Shown here: piece after piece, positions 24,638 to 33,714 of the stretch | Layout of the letters: every line of letters begins with the position of its first letter | Numbering within the stretch: the stretch's first letter is position 1 | NCBI GenBank assembly: GCA_002344795.1 | Contig: DDUM01000022.1 | Coordinates: 1,979-65,978, forward strand | Direction of reading: 5' to 3' | Source: Flammeovirgaceae bacterium UBA2338 | GTDB taxonomy: Bacteria > Bacteroidota > Bacteroidia > Cytophagales > Cyclobacteriaceae | Length of the DNA: 64,000 nucleotides | Made by a program: the position numbers and the translations under genes | Notes under the pieces: model-generated | The model's input: the letters and a program-made list of their open reading frames with translations, nothing else | Told to the model about the DNA's origin: nothing | The model's database searches: none

Positions 24638-25812
24638 CCGGGATGATCAGTTAAATATTTCATTGCTGCCTGCACACCGCCTTTTTGAAATGGAATTTTG
24701 GTCAATTCCATTCCCATCTCCACTCCAGAAAGTGTAGCCATCAACATCAATTTATTAAAGTCACCTAAATGGCCGATGCGAAAAACTTTAGACTTGAGCT
24801 TTCCAAGACCTGAGCCCAAAGACAGGTTGTATTCTTTTAGAATGGCCGATCGCAACTCATCTGCATTGTATCCTTCCGGAATAATGAGCGCAGTCGTTGA
24901 GTCTGAATATGCTTTCGGATTCAGGCATTGGTTCTCCAAACCCCAGGTTTCGCAAGCAACGCGACAGGCAGAGGCCAGCTTTCTATGGCGCTGGGTAAGT
25001 GTCTCCAGGCCTTCTTCGAAAATCATTGTGAGAGACTCTTCTAAACCAAAAAAGAGCCCACTTGCCGGGGTATAGGGAAAATAACCAGTGGCGTTCATTT
25101 CAATTATTTTCTCCCACTGCCAATAAGATTGATGGTTGGTAATTTGTTTTGCCTGTTCGAATGCCTTTTTACTTATGGAATTGAACCCCAATCCGGGCGG
25201 CATCATTAATCCTTTTTGCGAAGCGCAAATGGCCACGTCTACTCCCCATTCTTTTTGGTGAAAGGGTGTTGTTCCCAGGGAGGACACCACGTCTACAAGC
25301 AACAGTGCGGGATGGTTGGCATTGTTTATGGCATTCCTCACTTCCATCACGTCACTTGTAATTCCGTTTGAAGTTTCATTATGTACGATCATTACGCCTT
25401 TGATCTTACTATCATTCCGCAATTTATCTTCCACCAGCTGTGCATCGACACCGTGCCTCCAATCACCCTCAATCCATTCTACCTTTATTCCAATTTTTTC
25501 TGCAAGGGTTTTCCATAATACTGCAAAGTGTCCTGTTTCATAAGCCAATACCTTGTCGCCAGGAGAAAACAAATTGACCATTGCGGCTTCCCATGCACCG
25601 GTACCGGATGAAGGATAAATAATTACATGGCCATCAGTTTGAAAGAGTTTTTTTAATCCATCAAGAATACGCTTGCTCAGTAAACCGAACTCTGGACCAC
25701 GATGGTCGAGGGTAGGCTTGCCCATAGCACGCAGCACTCTTTCCGGAGTGTTGCTGGGGCCTGGTATTTGTAAAAAGTGCCAGCCGCGATGGTGTATACT
25801 TTTAGTTGGCAT
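24634..25812 (-). CDS. Class V aminotransferase, serine/alanine-glyoxylate aminotransferase family
   Basis: PLP aminotransferase related to serine- or alanine-glyoxylate aminotransferases (also close to aspartate-glyoxylate BhcA). Seen: IPGPSNTPERVLRAMG near the start, PSSGTGAWEAAMVN, VDVVSSLGTTP with the PLP aspartate, and the Schiff-base lysine in CASQKGLMMPPGLGF near residue 195. I start it at ATG 25810-25812 (392 residues), which overlaps the upstream TAA as TAATG; an extension of 9 codons upstream lies in the hydrolase gene. The donor and acceptor cannot be decided by eye. Confidence 0.88.
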   Translation of the reverse strand: MPTKSIHHRGWHFLQIPGPSNTPERVLRAMGKPTLDHRGPEFGLLSKRILDGLKKLFQTDGHVIIYPSSGTGAWEAAMVNLFSPGDKVLAYETGHFAVLWKTLAEKIGIKVEWIEGDWRHGVDAQLVEDKLRNDSKIKGVMIVHNETSNGITSDVMEVRNAINNANHPALLLVDVVSSLGTTPFHQKEWGVDVAICASQKGLMMPPGLGFNSISKKAFEQAKQITNHQSYWQWEKIIEMNATGYFPYTPASGLFFGLEESLTMIFEEGLETLTQRHRKLASACRVACETWGLENQCLNPKAYSDSTTALIIPEGYNADELRSAILKEYNLSLGSGLGKLKSKVFRIGHLGDFNKLMLMATLSGVEMGMELTKIPFQKGGVQAAMKYLTDHPG

Positions 25813-26906
25813 TATTTTTTTGAGGAAGAAAGAAACCAATTGACAATTTTGTTTCCGGCATCACCATAACTTGTGTCGGAAGAATTAGAGAGCAACACCA
25901 GAACCAATTTTTCATTAGGATAAATCCTAAAGGCGGTTATTCCCCCCACAGATCCACCGGTATGACCATATCCGTGAATGCCATCGTGATGGTAGGTTCT
26001 CCAGCCCACTCCATATTGCGTGCTGTCTCCATTGGCCAAAACCTGTGAAGTGGTGAAGGTGTTGAGTGTGGAGGCAGAAAGAAAACCAGCACTCATATGG
26101 GCCTCACCAAACTTTATCAAATCGGTAGTGGTAGAGAGAAATCCTCCGCCTGCCCACTTATAGCTGTTGTCGACTGCAGGAGCGTTGATCACTTTTCTGG
26201 TGCTATCCAGTTCATAGAAAGATGTACGATTATAAATTATACTGTCATAGAAATCCGGGGAAGTACCGCTCATATTAAGTGCAGAAAACACCTCTCTTTG
26301 TATGAAAGGCAGGAAGGCTTCGCCACTTGCCTTTTCGATTACAGCGCTTAACAAATTGAAGCCGTAGCTCGAATAACTATAATTTGTCCCGGGTTCAAAG
26401 AGCAAAGAGTCGTCTTTAAAAATGGACAGGCTTGAAGAAACGGAATTAAACCTTTTATTCATAAGGAACTCATTACCACGATAATGCCTTATTCCGGCAA
26501 TGTGGCCGGAAATTTCTTTTACGGTAATGGGGTATCTTTTTTTAGGAAAATCCGGAAGGTAGGTATAGACAGATTCATTAAGATCCACCTTTCCGGCATC
26601 GATTAACTTTCCCAATGCTGCCGAAGTAAGCGGTTTGGACACACTGCCTATTCTAAATTTAGTAACGCCCGGGATCACTTTTACATCATTTTCAAGATCG
26701 GCATACCCAAAGCCTTCAGACCAAATGATTTTTCCATCAATCGCTATGGCAGCATCTATGCCGGGTATTTTTTGTGCCACCCGGATTGAATCCAAAAGCT
26801 GTTTGCTTTTTTCTATCGCACTTTGGTATTCAGAATCCACTTTATTGTTGCATCCAATACAACACAGAATGAGCAATAGAGAGATGGGTAATACGCGGAG
26901 CTTCAT
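25812..26906 (-). CDS. Serine hydrolase, class C beta-lactamase/D-aminopeptidase-like lipoprotein
   Basis: 364 residues. A lipoprotein signal (LLLILCCIGCNNK) anchors it in a membrane. The SxxK motif is SVSK near residue 91 (FRIGSVSKPLTSAALG), a tyrosine motif lies in YSSYGFNLLS, and the third box is HTGG (GYGHTGGSVGG). This is the beta-lactamase/penicillin-binding fold used by esterases, D-aminopeptidases and true lactamases; beta-lactam resistance cannot be inferred. It leads the operon with the aminotransferase and two transporters, which suggests release of a small molecule outside the cytoplasm for uptake. Confidence 0.88.
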   Translation of the reverse strand: MKLRVLPISLLLILCCIGCNNKVDSEYQSAIEKSKQLLDSIRVAQKIPGIDAAIAIDGKIIWSEGFGYADLENDVKVIPGVTKFRIGSVSKPLTSAALGKLIDAGKVDLNESVYTYLPDFPKKRYPITVKEISGHIAGIRHYRGNEFLMNKRFNSVSSSLSIFKDDSLLFEPGTNYSYSSYGFNLLSAVIEKASGEAFLPFIQREVFSALNMSGTSPDFYDSIIYNRTSFYELDSTRKVINAPAVDNSYKWAGGGFLSTTTDLIKFGEAHMSAGFLSASTLNTFTTSQVLANGDSTQYGVGWRTYHHDGIHGYGHTGGSVGGITAFRIYPNEKLVLVLLSNSSDTSYGDAGNKIVNWFLSSSKK

Positions 26907-26950
26907 ATCGGAAACTACTCAATTCCTGCAAAAGATGTTATCTTGTTTGG

Positions 26951-27424
26951 ATGGATTTAGTATGGGCAGTGATTGGTGGTATACTCATGTTGGCGGGTAT
27001 CATTGGATGCTTGCTTCCATTTATACCGGGTCCTCCATTGAGCTTTCTGGGTTTATTGCTCTTGCAACTCAGGGAGACGGCACCTTTTACCACGCAGTTT
27101 CTCATCCTATGGGCCGTTATAGTGATCGTTATAACAGCATTGGATTATCTCGTTCCGATATATGGCACCAAACGGTTTGGGGGTACAAAGTATGGATTGT
27201 GGGGTTGCACCATTGGATTGATTGCGGGTTTTTGGTTTGGACCAGTAGGTATTATAGCAGGACCATTTCTCGGTGCTTTACTGGGAGAATGGTTAGGGAA
27301 TAGGAATTCTGATCAGGCATTCAAAGCAGCGATTGGTTCTTTTGTTGGTTTTCTGGTGGGCACTGTTTTAAAACTAATAGCCAGCGGGGTGATGACGTAC
27401 TATTTTATTGCCAGTCTTATTTAA
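26951..27424 (+). CDS. DUF456 family membrane protein
   Basis: 157 residues, four to five helices rich in glycine. GIIGCLLPFIPGPPLSFLGL near the start and GPFLGALLGEW later are the known DUF456 sequence marks. Function unknown; small-molecule export has not been shown. It is divergent from the serine hydrolase (44-base gap) and ends in a 4-base TTAA overlap with the stop of the DUF1330 gene. Confidence 0.85.
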   Translation: MDLVWAVIGGILMLAGIIGCLLPFIPGPPLSFLGLLLLQLRETAPFTTQFLILWAVIVIVITALDYLVPIYGTKRFGGTKYGLWGCTIGLIAGFWFGPVGIIAGPFLGALLGEWLGNRNSDQAFKAAIGSFVGFLVGTVLKLIASGVMTYYFIASLI

Positions 27425-27708
27425 ATTCCCTCCGCCACAATCATCTGTGTATGCGAAGCTCTTTGGCGAATGAGTTTGGCCGGAGCATATCCGGGGGAGT
27501 TCCACCAGGCTTTTGCTTTTTCCATAGAAGGAAATTCTAAAATGACTAACCTGCTGGGTTTCCAATCTCCTTCAAGATTTTCTACTGCACCACCTCTGGT
27601 AAGAAATTTTCCATCATACGGAACAAGGCTTCCGGGTGTGTGCTTTTTGTATTCTTCGTATTCTTTAGGATCGGTAACTTTTACGTCTACAATGATATAA
27701 GCTGGCAT
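27421..27708 (-). CDS. DUF1330 family protein
   Basis: 95-residue dimeric alpha/beta-barrel (ferredoxin-like) protein. The sequence shows the family marks AYIIVDVKVTDPKEYEEY at the start, then LTRGGAVENLEGDW and ILEFPSMEKAKAWWNSPGY. No enzyme activity is established for the family. It lies 46 bases downstream of gdhA on the same strand, separated by a 10-bp stem-loop (27722-27747). Confidence 0.9.
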   Translation of the reverse strand: MPAYIIVDVKVTDPKEYEEYKKHTPGSLVPYDGKFLTRGGAVENLEGDWKPSRLVILEFPSMEKAKAWWNSPGYAPAKLIRQRASHTQMIVAEGI

Positions 27709-27721
27709 GTGATTTAATTTG

Positions 27722-27747
27722 TTAATAGAACTTCTTGTTCTGATTAA
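27722..27747. repeat. Stem-loop between gdhA and the DUF1330 gene
   Basis: TTAATAGAAC and GTTCTGATTAA pair over ten base pairs with one bulged base, around a 5-base loop. There is no T-run on the minus strand after it, so an mRNA-processing or weak attenuation element is as likely as a terminator. Confidence 0.35.
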
Positions 27748-27754
27748 AATTGAT

Positions 27755-29110
27755 TTAAACTATCCCCTGTGCTTTCATGGCATTAGCCACTTTTAAAAAT
27801 CCGGCAATATTAGCGCCTACCATATAGTTACCGGGTTTCCCATATTCTTTGGCTGCAGCCAGACAATTATCGTGAATATTTTTCATGATTCCCTGAAGTT
27901 TGGAGTCTACATCTTCGCTTGTCCAGTTTTGCCCCATATAGTTTTGCATCATCTCCAGACCACTGGTAGCCACTCCACCGGCATTGGATGCCTTGCCCGG
28001 AGCGTACATCACGCCATTGTCCATAATCACATTAATTCCCTCAATAGTAGTAGGCATGTTGGCGCCTTCTCCTAAAAGCAAAACGCCACCCTTTACGAGA
28101 TGGTTGGCATCCTTATCATTGATTTCATTTTGTGTGGCACAAGGGAAGGCACAATCTGCCTTGATCGTCCACATTTCATTGTGGTCAGCATTGGCATCTC
28201 CCGCATGATATGTGGCACTTTTAAATTGATCGGCATATTCTTTTATCCTTCCCCTTCTGTTGTTTTTGAGATCTTTCAAAAACTCTAGTTTATCGCCTGT
28301 GATTCCGCCTTCATCATAAATAAAACCACTGGAATCGGAGGCAGTAATTGCCTTGCCTCCCATTTGATTAATTTTTTCGATGGCATATTGCGCTACATTT
28401 CCTGATCCGGAAACTAAACAGGTTTTTCCTCTAATTGTATTTCCTACATTCTGAAACATGTTTTCAGCAAAATAGATCAGCCCATAGCCGGTGGCTTCGG
28501 ATCGTATCAAACTTCCTCCCCATTCAATTCCCTTGCCGGTGAGAACACCAGTAAACTCATTTTTGATTTTTTTATAGGCACCAAATAAATAACCAATCTC
28601 GCGCCCACCCACTCCGATATCACCCGCGGGCACATCCGTTCTATGATCGATGTGCCTTGCCAATTCGCCCATAAAGGCCTGGCAGAATTTCATTATCTCA
28701 TTTTCACTTTTTCCTTTTGGATCAAAGTCCGAGCCTCCTTTTCCTCCACCCATCGGGATACCTGTAAGGGCGTTTTTGAAAATTTGTTCGTACGCTAAGA
28801 ATTTCAAAATGCTTGGTGTAACAGAAGGGTGAAAACGAAGCCCTCCTTTGTAAGGCCCTATTGCACTGTTCATCTGCACCCGATAGCCCCTGTTGATTTG
28901 CACATCGCCCTTGTCATCCAGCCATGTAACACGAAAGGAAATCAATCTTTCCGGCTCAAGTGTACGTTCCAATATTTTCAATTTCACCAGTTCCGGATTC
29001 CTGTCTAAGACCGGAATTAAAGATTCAATTACTTCCTGGGCCGCCTGGATAAATTCCGGCTCATTGGGGTTTCTCTTTTTTACAGTTTCAAGAATTACAG
29101 TGTGAGCCAT
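27755..29110 (-). CDS. gdhA: NADP-type glutamate dehydrogenase (hexameric)
   Basis: Reversibly aminates 2-oxoglutarate to glutamate, a main entry of ammonium. 451 residues, the usual size of small hexameric enzymes. The substrate-binding site is PMGGGKGGSDFDPKG (catalytic Lys region near residues 123-137), the nucleotide fold has VSGSGNVAQYAIEK, and the C-terminal part contains ANAGGVATSGLEMMQN. The motif set fits the NADP branch. Its 5' leader region (29111-29234) contains no recognised element. Confidence 0.96.
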   Translation of the reverse strand: MAHTVILETVKKRNPNEPEFIQAAQEVIESLIPVLDRNPELVKLKILERTLEPERLISFRVTWLDDKGDVQINRGYRVQMNSAIGPYKGGLRFHPSVTPSILKFLAYEQIFKNALTGIPMGGGKGGSDFDPKGKSENEIMKFCQAFMGELARHIDHRTDVPAGDIGVGGREIGYLFGAYKKIKNEFTGVLTGKGIEWGGSLIRSEATGYGLIYFAENMFQNVGNTIRGKTCLVSGSGNVAQYAIEKINQMGGKAITASDSSGFIYDEGGITGDKLEFLKDLKNNRRGRIKEYADQFKSATYHAGDANADHNEMWTIKADCAFPCATQNEINDKDANHLVKGGVLLLGEGANMPTTIEGINVIMDNGVMYAPGKASNAGGVATSGLEMMQNYMGQNWTSEDVDSKLQGIMKNIHDNCLAAAKEYGKPGNYMVGANIAGFLKVANAMKAQGIV

Positions 29111-29234
29111 GGGCTGGTTTTTTGAGGGGTTTATTATAAAAACGGCACCAATTTAAGAGAAGTAAAGAGAAACCAAGGCAAAATTGGGGTATTTTGACCC
29201 GCTTATCATAGAAAATAATGATCCCCTTGTTGGG

Positions 29235-32057
29235 CTAAAGCTTTTCTTTGAGAAAGCCAGTGGTATAACCTTTTGCATTCTTCACCATGTCTTCGGGGGT
29301 TCCGGCAAAGAGTAAATTTCCGCCCTTCTTTTCACCGCCTTCAGGCCCCAGGTCAATTATCCAGTCCGCACATTTGATTACCTCCATGTTGTGCTCAATT
29401 ACAATTACCGTATGACCTTCGTCTACTAAAGCATTGATCGCCTTCAGAAGTTTGCTGATGTCATGGAAGTGAAGGCCTGTGGTGGGCTCATCGAAGATGA
29501 ATAGAACATGGTCTTTACTGTCTGTGCTTTTCTTCCCCAGAAAAGAAGCCAACTTTACACGTTGAGCCTCTCCGCCACTCAATGAGTTGGAACTTTGACC
29601 TAACTTGACATAGCCAAGCCCTACTTCGTATAGAGGGAGTACTTTATCGTAAACGGGTTTCTTATCCTTAAAGAATACCATCGCATCCTCTACCGTCATA
29701 TCGAGGATGTCAGCGATATTTTTGCCGTTGTACTCTACTTCAAGAACTTCTTGTTTAAAGCGTTTTCCATGACAACTCTCGCATTTCAAAAAGATGTCAG
29801 CCATAAACTGCATCTCCACTTTTGTTTCTCCTTCACCAGAGCAGGTTTCGCAGCGACCTCCCTCCACATTGAATGAATAATGCGAAGGTTTGTATCCACG
29901 TTGTTTGCTTAAAGGCTGATCAGCGTAAAGCTGACGAATGGCATCATAGGCTTTGACATAACTGATCGGATTGGAGCGTGAGGATTTTCCTATTGGATTC
30001 TGATCCACAAATTCTACCTGAGAAATTCTGGCAATGTCTCCTTCCAGTTTGTCATACTTACCAGGGCTGTCGGCCACAGATCCACTTACTCTGCCAATGG
30101 CTGGGTATAAAATTTTCTTTATCAATGTAGATTTGCCACTTCCGCTCACACCCGTTACCACAGTAAGCACGCCAAGAGGAAATTCTACTGTTAAATTTTT
30201 AAGATTGTTCTCTCTTGCACCTGATACAACGATTGAGTCTTTCCATGAGCGTCTTTTCGTAGGAACTTTGATTTCTTCCTTCTTGCTCAGGTAATTGGTA
30301 GTGTGAGACTTGACTGACCCATTGAGGTCTTTAAGCGTGCCCTGATAAACCAACTCACCACCATGTGCACCGGCATCTGGGCCGATGTCAATGATCTGGT
30401 CAGCCGCCCTCATGATTTCCTCTTCATGCTCTACCACAATCACTGTATTGCCCAAATCGCGCAATGATTTTAACACCTCAATCATGCGGGCAGTATCTCT
30501 TGGGTGCAATCCAATACTTGGCTCATCCATAATATACATGGAGCCCACCAATGCACTGCCCAATGCGGTAGCCAGCTTGATGCGCTGAAATTCTCCACCC
30601 GAAAGTGTGGAGGTAAGCCTGTTAAGTGTGAGATAACCTAACCCAACCTTTATCATGTAATCCACCCGAGAGCGGATTTCTTTTAGTATGCGATCTGAAA
30701 CTTTCTTGTCATAAGCAGACAACTCAATTTGATCAAAAAAGACGGCTAATTCTTCCAGCGGCATAAGTACCAGATCAGTAATGGAGGTGCCGTTAACTTT
30801 TACATAAGCTGCATCCTTTCTTAGCCTTGTTCCCCGGCAATCCGGACAGGTGGTGCGACCCCGGTACCTTGAAAGCATTACCCGGTATTGAATCTTGTGC
30901 ATTTTAGACCCCAGGTACTTAAAGAACTGATCGATGCCATCAAAATACTCGTTGCCAGTCCACAACACCTCTCGCTCTTTCTCGGTCAGGTCTGAGTAAC
31001 TTCGGTGAATTGGAAAATCGAACTTAATGCCATTCTTAACGAGAGGTTTTTGCCATTTGCTCATTGTTGGAGTTCTCCAGGGAGCAATAGCGCCTTCAAA
31101 TACGGAAAGGCTTTTGTCGGGAATGACAAGGTCTTCATCTATGCCCAGCACTTTGCCAAATCCTTCACAAGTGCGACAGGCACCATAAGGATTGTTGAAG
31201 CTGAAAAGGTTGGCAGAGGGTTCCGTAAACGAAATGCCATCGAGCTCAAATCGATCTGAAAAATGTAATGGGTCTGAACTTTCAGTGTACACAGTGCAAT
31301 CACCCAACCCTTCAAAGAATGAAGTCTGAACAGAATCAGAAAGCCTAAAGCTTAAGTCTTCATCATCTGCTTTTGTGACCGCTCTATCTACCAGTATTTC
31401 AAACAGGGATGTTTTTTTTGGTTTTTTTTTGGCCTCTAAAATCTCTTCGATAAACTGGCCTTCCCCGTCTACCAAAACGCGTGTGTAGCCTTTGCTCAAC
31501 AAAAGGGTGAGTTCATCTGCCAGCTTTCTGCCTTTTGCGATCTTAAGCGGACAGGCAATCATAATTTTGGTGCCGTCTTTTAATTTGTGAATGGCATCCA
31601 GCACAGATGATACTGTATCTCTTTTTACCAGTTCGCCACTTACCGGTGAATAGGTCTTGCCTATCCTGGCAAATAATAACTTGAAGTAGTCATAAATTTC
31701 AGTTGTCGTGCCCACTGTAGATCGTGGGTTCCGGGTATTTACCTTTTGTTCAATGGCGATGGCGGGTGATACTCCTCTGATGTAGTCTACATCGGGCTTC
31801 TCCATTCTGCCCAAAAACTGTCGTGCATAGGAGCTCAAACTTTCTACATACATCCGCTGGCCTTCAGCAAATAGGGTATCAAACGCCAATGAAGACTTGC
31901 CGGAGCCGGAGAGCCCTGTTATCACTACAAGTTTATTTCTTGGAATGGCTACGCTGAGGTTCTTCAGGTTGTTGACCCTGGCTCGTTTGATGATGATATA
32001 CTCCCTGGGGTCTAATTGATCAAGTTGGGATTCAGAAAAGGGAGCGACTTTGGCCAT
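29235..32057 (-). CDS. uvrA: Excinuclease ABC subunit A
   Basis: DNA damage-recognition ATPase of nucleotide excision repair. 940 residues from ATG 32055-32057. Two ABC modules: Walker A GLSGSGKSSLAFDTL near residue 48 and GVSGSGKSTLIKKIL in the second half, with two signature boxes (LSGGEFQRIKLA and LSGGEAQRVKLA). Two zinc fingers are visible, one beginning CRTCEGFG and one CETCSGEGETKV with a later CESCHG. The upstream in-frame extension to 32117 is rejected because a TATTTTTG box lies there, ending 7 bases before the ATG. Confidence 0.97.
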   Translation of the reverse strand: MAKVAPFSESQLDQLDPREYIIIKRARVNNLKNLSVAIPRNKLVVITGLSGSGKSSLAFDTLFAEGQRMYVESLSSYARQFLGRMEKPDVDYIRGVSPAIAIEQKVNTRNPRSTVGTTTEIYDYFKLLFARIGKTYSPVSGELVKRDTVSSVLDAIHKLKDGTKIMIACPLKIAKGRKLADELTLLLSKGYTRVLVDGEGQFIEEILEAKKKPKKTSLFEILVDRAVTKADDEDLSFRLSDSVQTSFFEGLGDCTVYTESSDPLHFSDRFELDGISFTEPSANLFSFNNPYGACRTCEGFGKVLGIDEDLVIPDKSLSVFEGAIAPWRTPTMSKWQKPLVKNGIKFDFPIHRSYSDLTEKEREVLWTGNEYFDGIDQFFKYLGSKMHKIQYRVMLSRYRGRTTCPDCRGTRLRKDAAYVKVNGTSITDLVLMPLEELAVFFDQIELSAYDKKVSDRILKEIRSRVDYMIKVGLGYLTLNRLTSTLSGGEFQRIKLATALGSALVGSMYIMDEPSIGLHPRDTARMIEVLKSLRDLGNTVIVVEHEEEIMRAADQIIDIGPDAGAHGGELVYQGTLKDLNGSVKSHTTNYLSKKEEIKVPTKRRSWKDSIVVSGARENNLKNLTVEFPLGVLTVVTGVSGSGKSTLIKKILYPAIGRVSGSVADSPGKYDKLEGDIARISQVEFVDQNPIGKSSRSNPISYVKAYDAIRQLYADQPLSKQRGYKPSHYSFNVEGGRCETCSGEGETKVEMQFMADIFLKCESCHGKRFKQEVLEVEYNGKNIADILDMTVEDAMVFFKDKKPVYDKVLPLYEVGLGYVKLGQSSNSLSGGEAQRVKLASFLGKKSTDSKDHVLFIFDEPTTGLHFHDISKLLKAINALVDEGHTVIVIEHNMEVIKCADWIIDLGPEGGEKKGGNLLFAGTPEDMVKNAKGYTTGFLKEKL

Positions 32058-32064
32058 GAGCCTG

Positions 32065-32072
32065 CAAAAATA
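32065..32072 (-). promoter_or_regulatory. -7 promoter box TATTTTTG for uvrA, 7 nt before the start codon
   Basis: Exact TAnnTTTG match with CAGGCTC between it and the uvrA ATG, implying a transcript with almost no leader. Confidence 0.55.
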
Positions 32073-32097
32073 AAGAATTAGTAGGCAACGAGGGGCT

Positions 32098-32129
32098 AAA
32101 AAAGAAACACCAATCAAAGAATGGTGTTT
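32098..32129 (-). terminator. Intrinsic terminator after the acidic-tailed protein gene
   Basis: On the minus strand AAACACCA and TGGTGTTT form an 8-bp stem with a 9-base loop, followed by CTTTTTT. It lies 25 bases after the stop at 32154 and separates that gene from uvrA. Confidence 0.7.
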
Positions 32130-32153
32130 TTGTGATTAGTTCAGAATCAGAGC

Positions 32154-32504
32154 TCAGTTATCGAAATCGGGTTCGTAGCTTGGATCTTTCGAGCCTTCAT
32201 CGTCATCGAAGTCGCCACTTTTGGCGCTATAATCATCTCCATCAAATCCACCGTCATCATCGTCATCCTGCTCGCCAGAATCTACATCATAGCCGCCTGA
32301 GCTGTTTTTTGTTGCAGGGACCTTTACCAAATAAAGTGAATCTTCCGTTTCGAGCGGAAAAACGAAGATAGGCTCCTTTTTGGCATTCATGATTCGAGAG
32401 ATGCTTCCCTCAAATCCATTGGGATGTTGTCTTTTGATCAACTCCCTCAGTTCCTCAGAGAGGGTATCTAAACTTTTAATTATTCTTTTTTTACTATCAC
32501 CCAT
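32154..32504 (-). CDS. Small cytoplasmic protein with an acidic, disordered tail; unknown
   Basis: 116 residues from ATG 32502-32504; a 20-codon in-frame extension upstream is hydrophobic but probably untranslated. Residues 1-60 look folded (RIIKSLDTLSEELRELIKRQ, then IFVFPLETEDSLYLVKVP). The last ~45 residues are mostly D, G, S and E (DDDDDGGFDGDD). I do not recognise the family. Acidic tails of this kind occur in proteins binding basic partners or in RNA polymerase delta-like factors, but the folded part shows no such domain. It is divergent from the ECF sigma gene 180 bases away. Confidence 0.75.
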   Translation of the reverse strand: MGDSKKRIIKSLDTLSEELRELIKRQHPNGFEGSISRIMNAKKEPIFVFPLETEDSLYLVKVPATKNSSGGYDVDSGEQDDDDDGGFDGDDYSAKSGDFDDDEGSKDPSYEPDFDN

Positions 32505-32684
32505 GTAGTTGTATATATCAAAAAAACCGGCCTCAAATAGCATAAGAATTTTTATAACAGGCAATATTTTCTTGATTTTTTTTGTGCCTCCAGGGAATAT
32601 TTTTATCTTTTCATTTCTAAATTAATTAAACCTAACCCATACACTATCGAGCAAGACTTCTACGTTACCTAAAAGTGAGACAGA

Positions 32685-33338
32685 ATGATAGACAGAAGAG
32701 TAAGCGACCAGGACTTGGTAGCGCTTTATCAAAATGGTAATGAAGACGCGTTCGAAATGCTGCTTCTAAGACACAAATCGCGAATTTATACGTCCATTTA
32801 CTTAATTGTAAAGGATCGTTACGTGGCGGAGGATTTGCTTCAGGAAACCTTTATTAAGGCTATAAACACCATTAAGGGAGGTAGATATAACGAGGAAGGT
32901 AAATTCCTGCCATGGATTAGCAGAATTGCTCATAACCTTGGCATCGACCACTTTAGAAAGAATAAGCGGCACCCGGAAATTGTGCTGGAGGAGGGAAGTC
33001 GGTTGTTCGATACCATGGAGTTTGCCGATGAGTCTTTCGAGTCAACCCAGTTGATGAAGGACAACAAAACGAGGTTAAGGAGTTTTATCAAAGAACTTCC
33101 GGTAGAACAGAAGCAGGTCTTGATCATGAGGCATTATTTGCAAATGAGTTTTCAGGAAATTGCAGAAAGAACGGATGTGAGCATTAATACCGCATTGGGG
33201 CGTATGCGTTATGCCCTTATCAATCTGAGAAAGAAAATGACGAAAAATAATATTGCCTATGACCCAAACCTTTACCCAAGACGATCTGATCAGGTATATC
33301 TACCACGAGACTACGGAGAAGGAGACACGGGAGATTGA
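32685..33338 (+). CDS. ECF RNA polymerase sigma factor
   Basis: Sigma-70 family extracytoplasmic-function type, 217 residues. Region 2 lies at about residues 20-85 (AEDLLQETFIKAINTI, then FLPWISRIAHNLGIDHFRK) and region 4 at about 128-182 (LPVEQKQVLIMRHYLQMSFQ, EIAERTDVSINTALGRMRYA). The tail of about 30 residues past region 4 is unusual for a short ECF and is where a second gene overlaps in another frame. That small product is a candidate regulator of this factor. Confidence 0.92.
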   Translation: MIDRRVSDQDLVALYQNGNEDAFEMLLLRHKSRIYTSIYLIVKDRYVAEDLLQETFIKAINTIKGGRYNEEGKFLPWISRIAHNLGIDHFRKNKRHPEIVLEEGSRLFDTMEFADESFESTQLMKDNKTRLRSFIKELPVEQKQVLIMRHYLQMSFQEIAERTDVSINTALGRMRYALINLRKKMTKNNIAYDPNLYPRRSDQVYLPRDYGEGDTGD

Positions 33339-33489
33339 TAGAGCTTTGATCTGCGACTCTGAATTGCAAAAGCAATACACAGAGTTAGTTACAACGAAAA
33401 AGCAATTGGATATCGTTCGAATGGAACCCTCACATGGGTGCATTAACGGCATACTCAATTACGCCAGAGGACTTCAGGAGAAACACTAA
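33259..33489 (+). CDS. Small protein overlapping the sigma factor gene; possible anti-sigma-like regulator
   Basis: 76 residues from ATG 33259, in a different frame and overlapping the sigma gene by 80 bases. It begins with QTFTQDDLIRYIYHETTEKE, a helical start like that of short Bacteroidota anti-sigma-type proteins, and ends with a conserved-looking CINGILNYAR stretch. There is no membrane helix and only one or two cysteines, so it is not a zinc-binding membrane anti-sigma of the standard type. The function is inferred from position. A strong terminator follows at 33537. Confidence 0.72.
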   Translation: MTQTFTQDDLIRYIYHETTEKETREIDRALICDSELQKQYTELVTTKKQLDIVRMEPSHGCINGILNYARGLQEKH

Positions 33490-33536
33490 GTTCTTTTCAT
33501 TGTAAGAAATCAAATGATTTCCGCATAATGATATGC

Positions 33537-33582
33537 AAGGATGGTTATTCCGCATGGGGAATAAGACCGTCCTTTTTTTTTC
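33537..33582 (+). terminator. Strong intrinsic terminator of the sigma-factor operon
   Basis: AAGGATGGTTATTCC pairs with GGAATAAGACCGTCCTT through a roughly 15-bp stem with small bulges, then a run of ten T. It ends the sigma/small-protein operon. Confidence 0.85.
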
Positions 33583-33714
33583 ATTTTGCGGATTTGTAAA
33601 CAAGAGAGGAGCGCGAAGGACATAACACACTTATTTTCGTGCAATAGTCGCTGTAGTAAAGACTGATTTTTTAAACATTTAGCGACCAAGTTCACATCAA
33701 GTCAGCAATTGCAC

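Noticed and set aside
24634..25812. Beta-hydroxyaspartate pathway (BhcA-type) operon
   Set aside because: The aminotransferase family would fit, but none of the other three pathway enzymes (BhcB, BhcC, BhcD) is nearby.
26635..27303. Gene of 222 codons spanning the serine hydrolase and DUF456
   Set aside because: Runs antisense to one real gene and out of frame in another; no motif.
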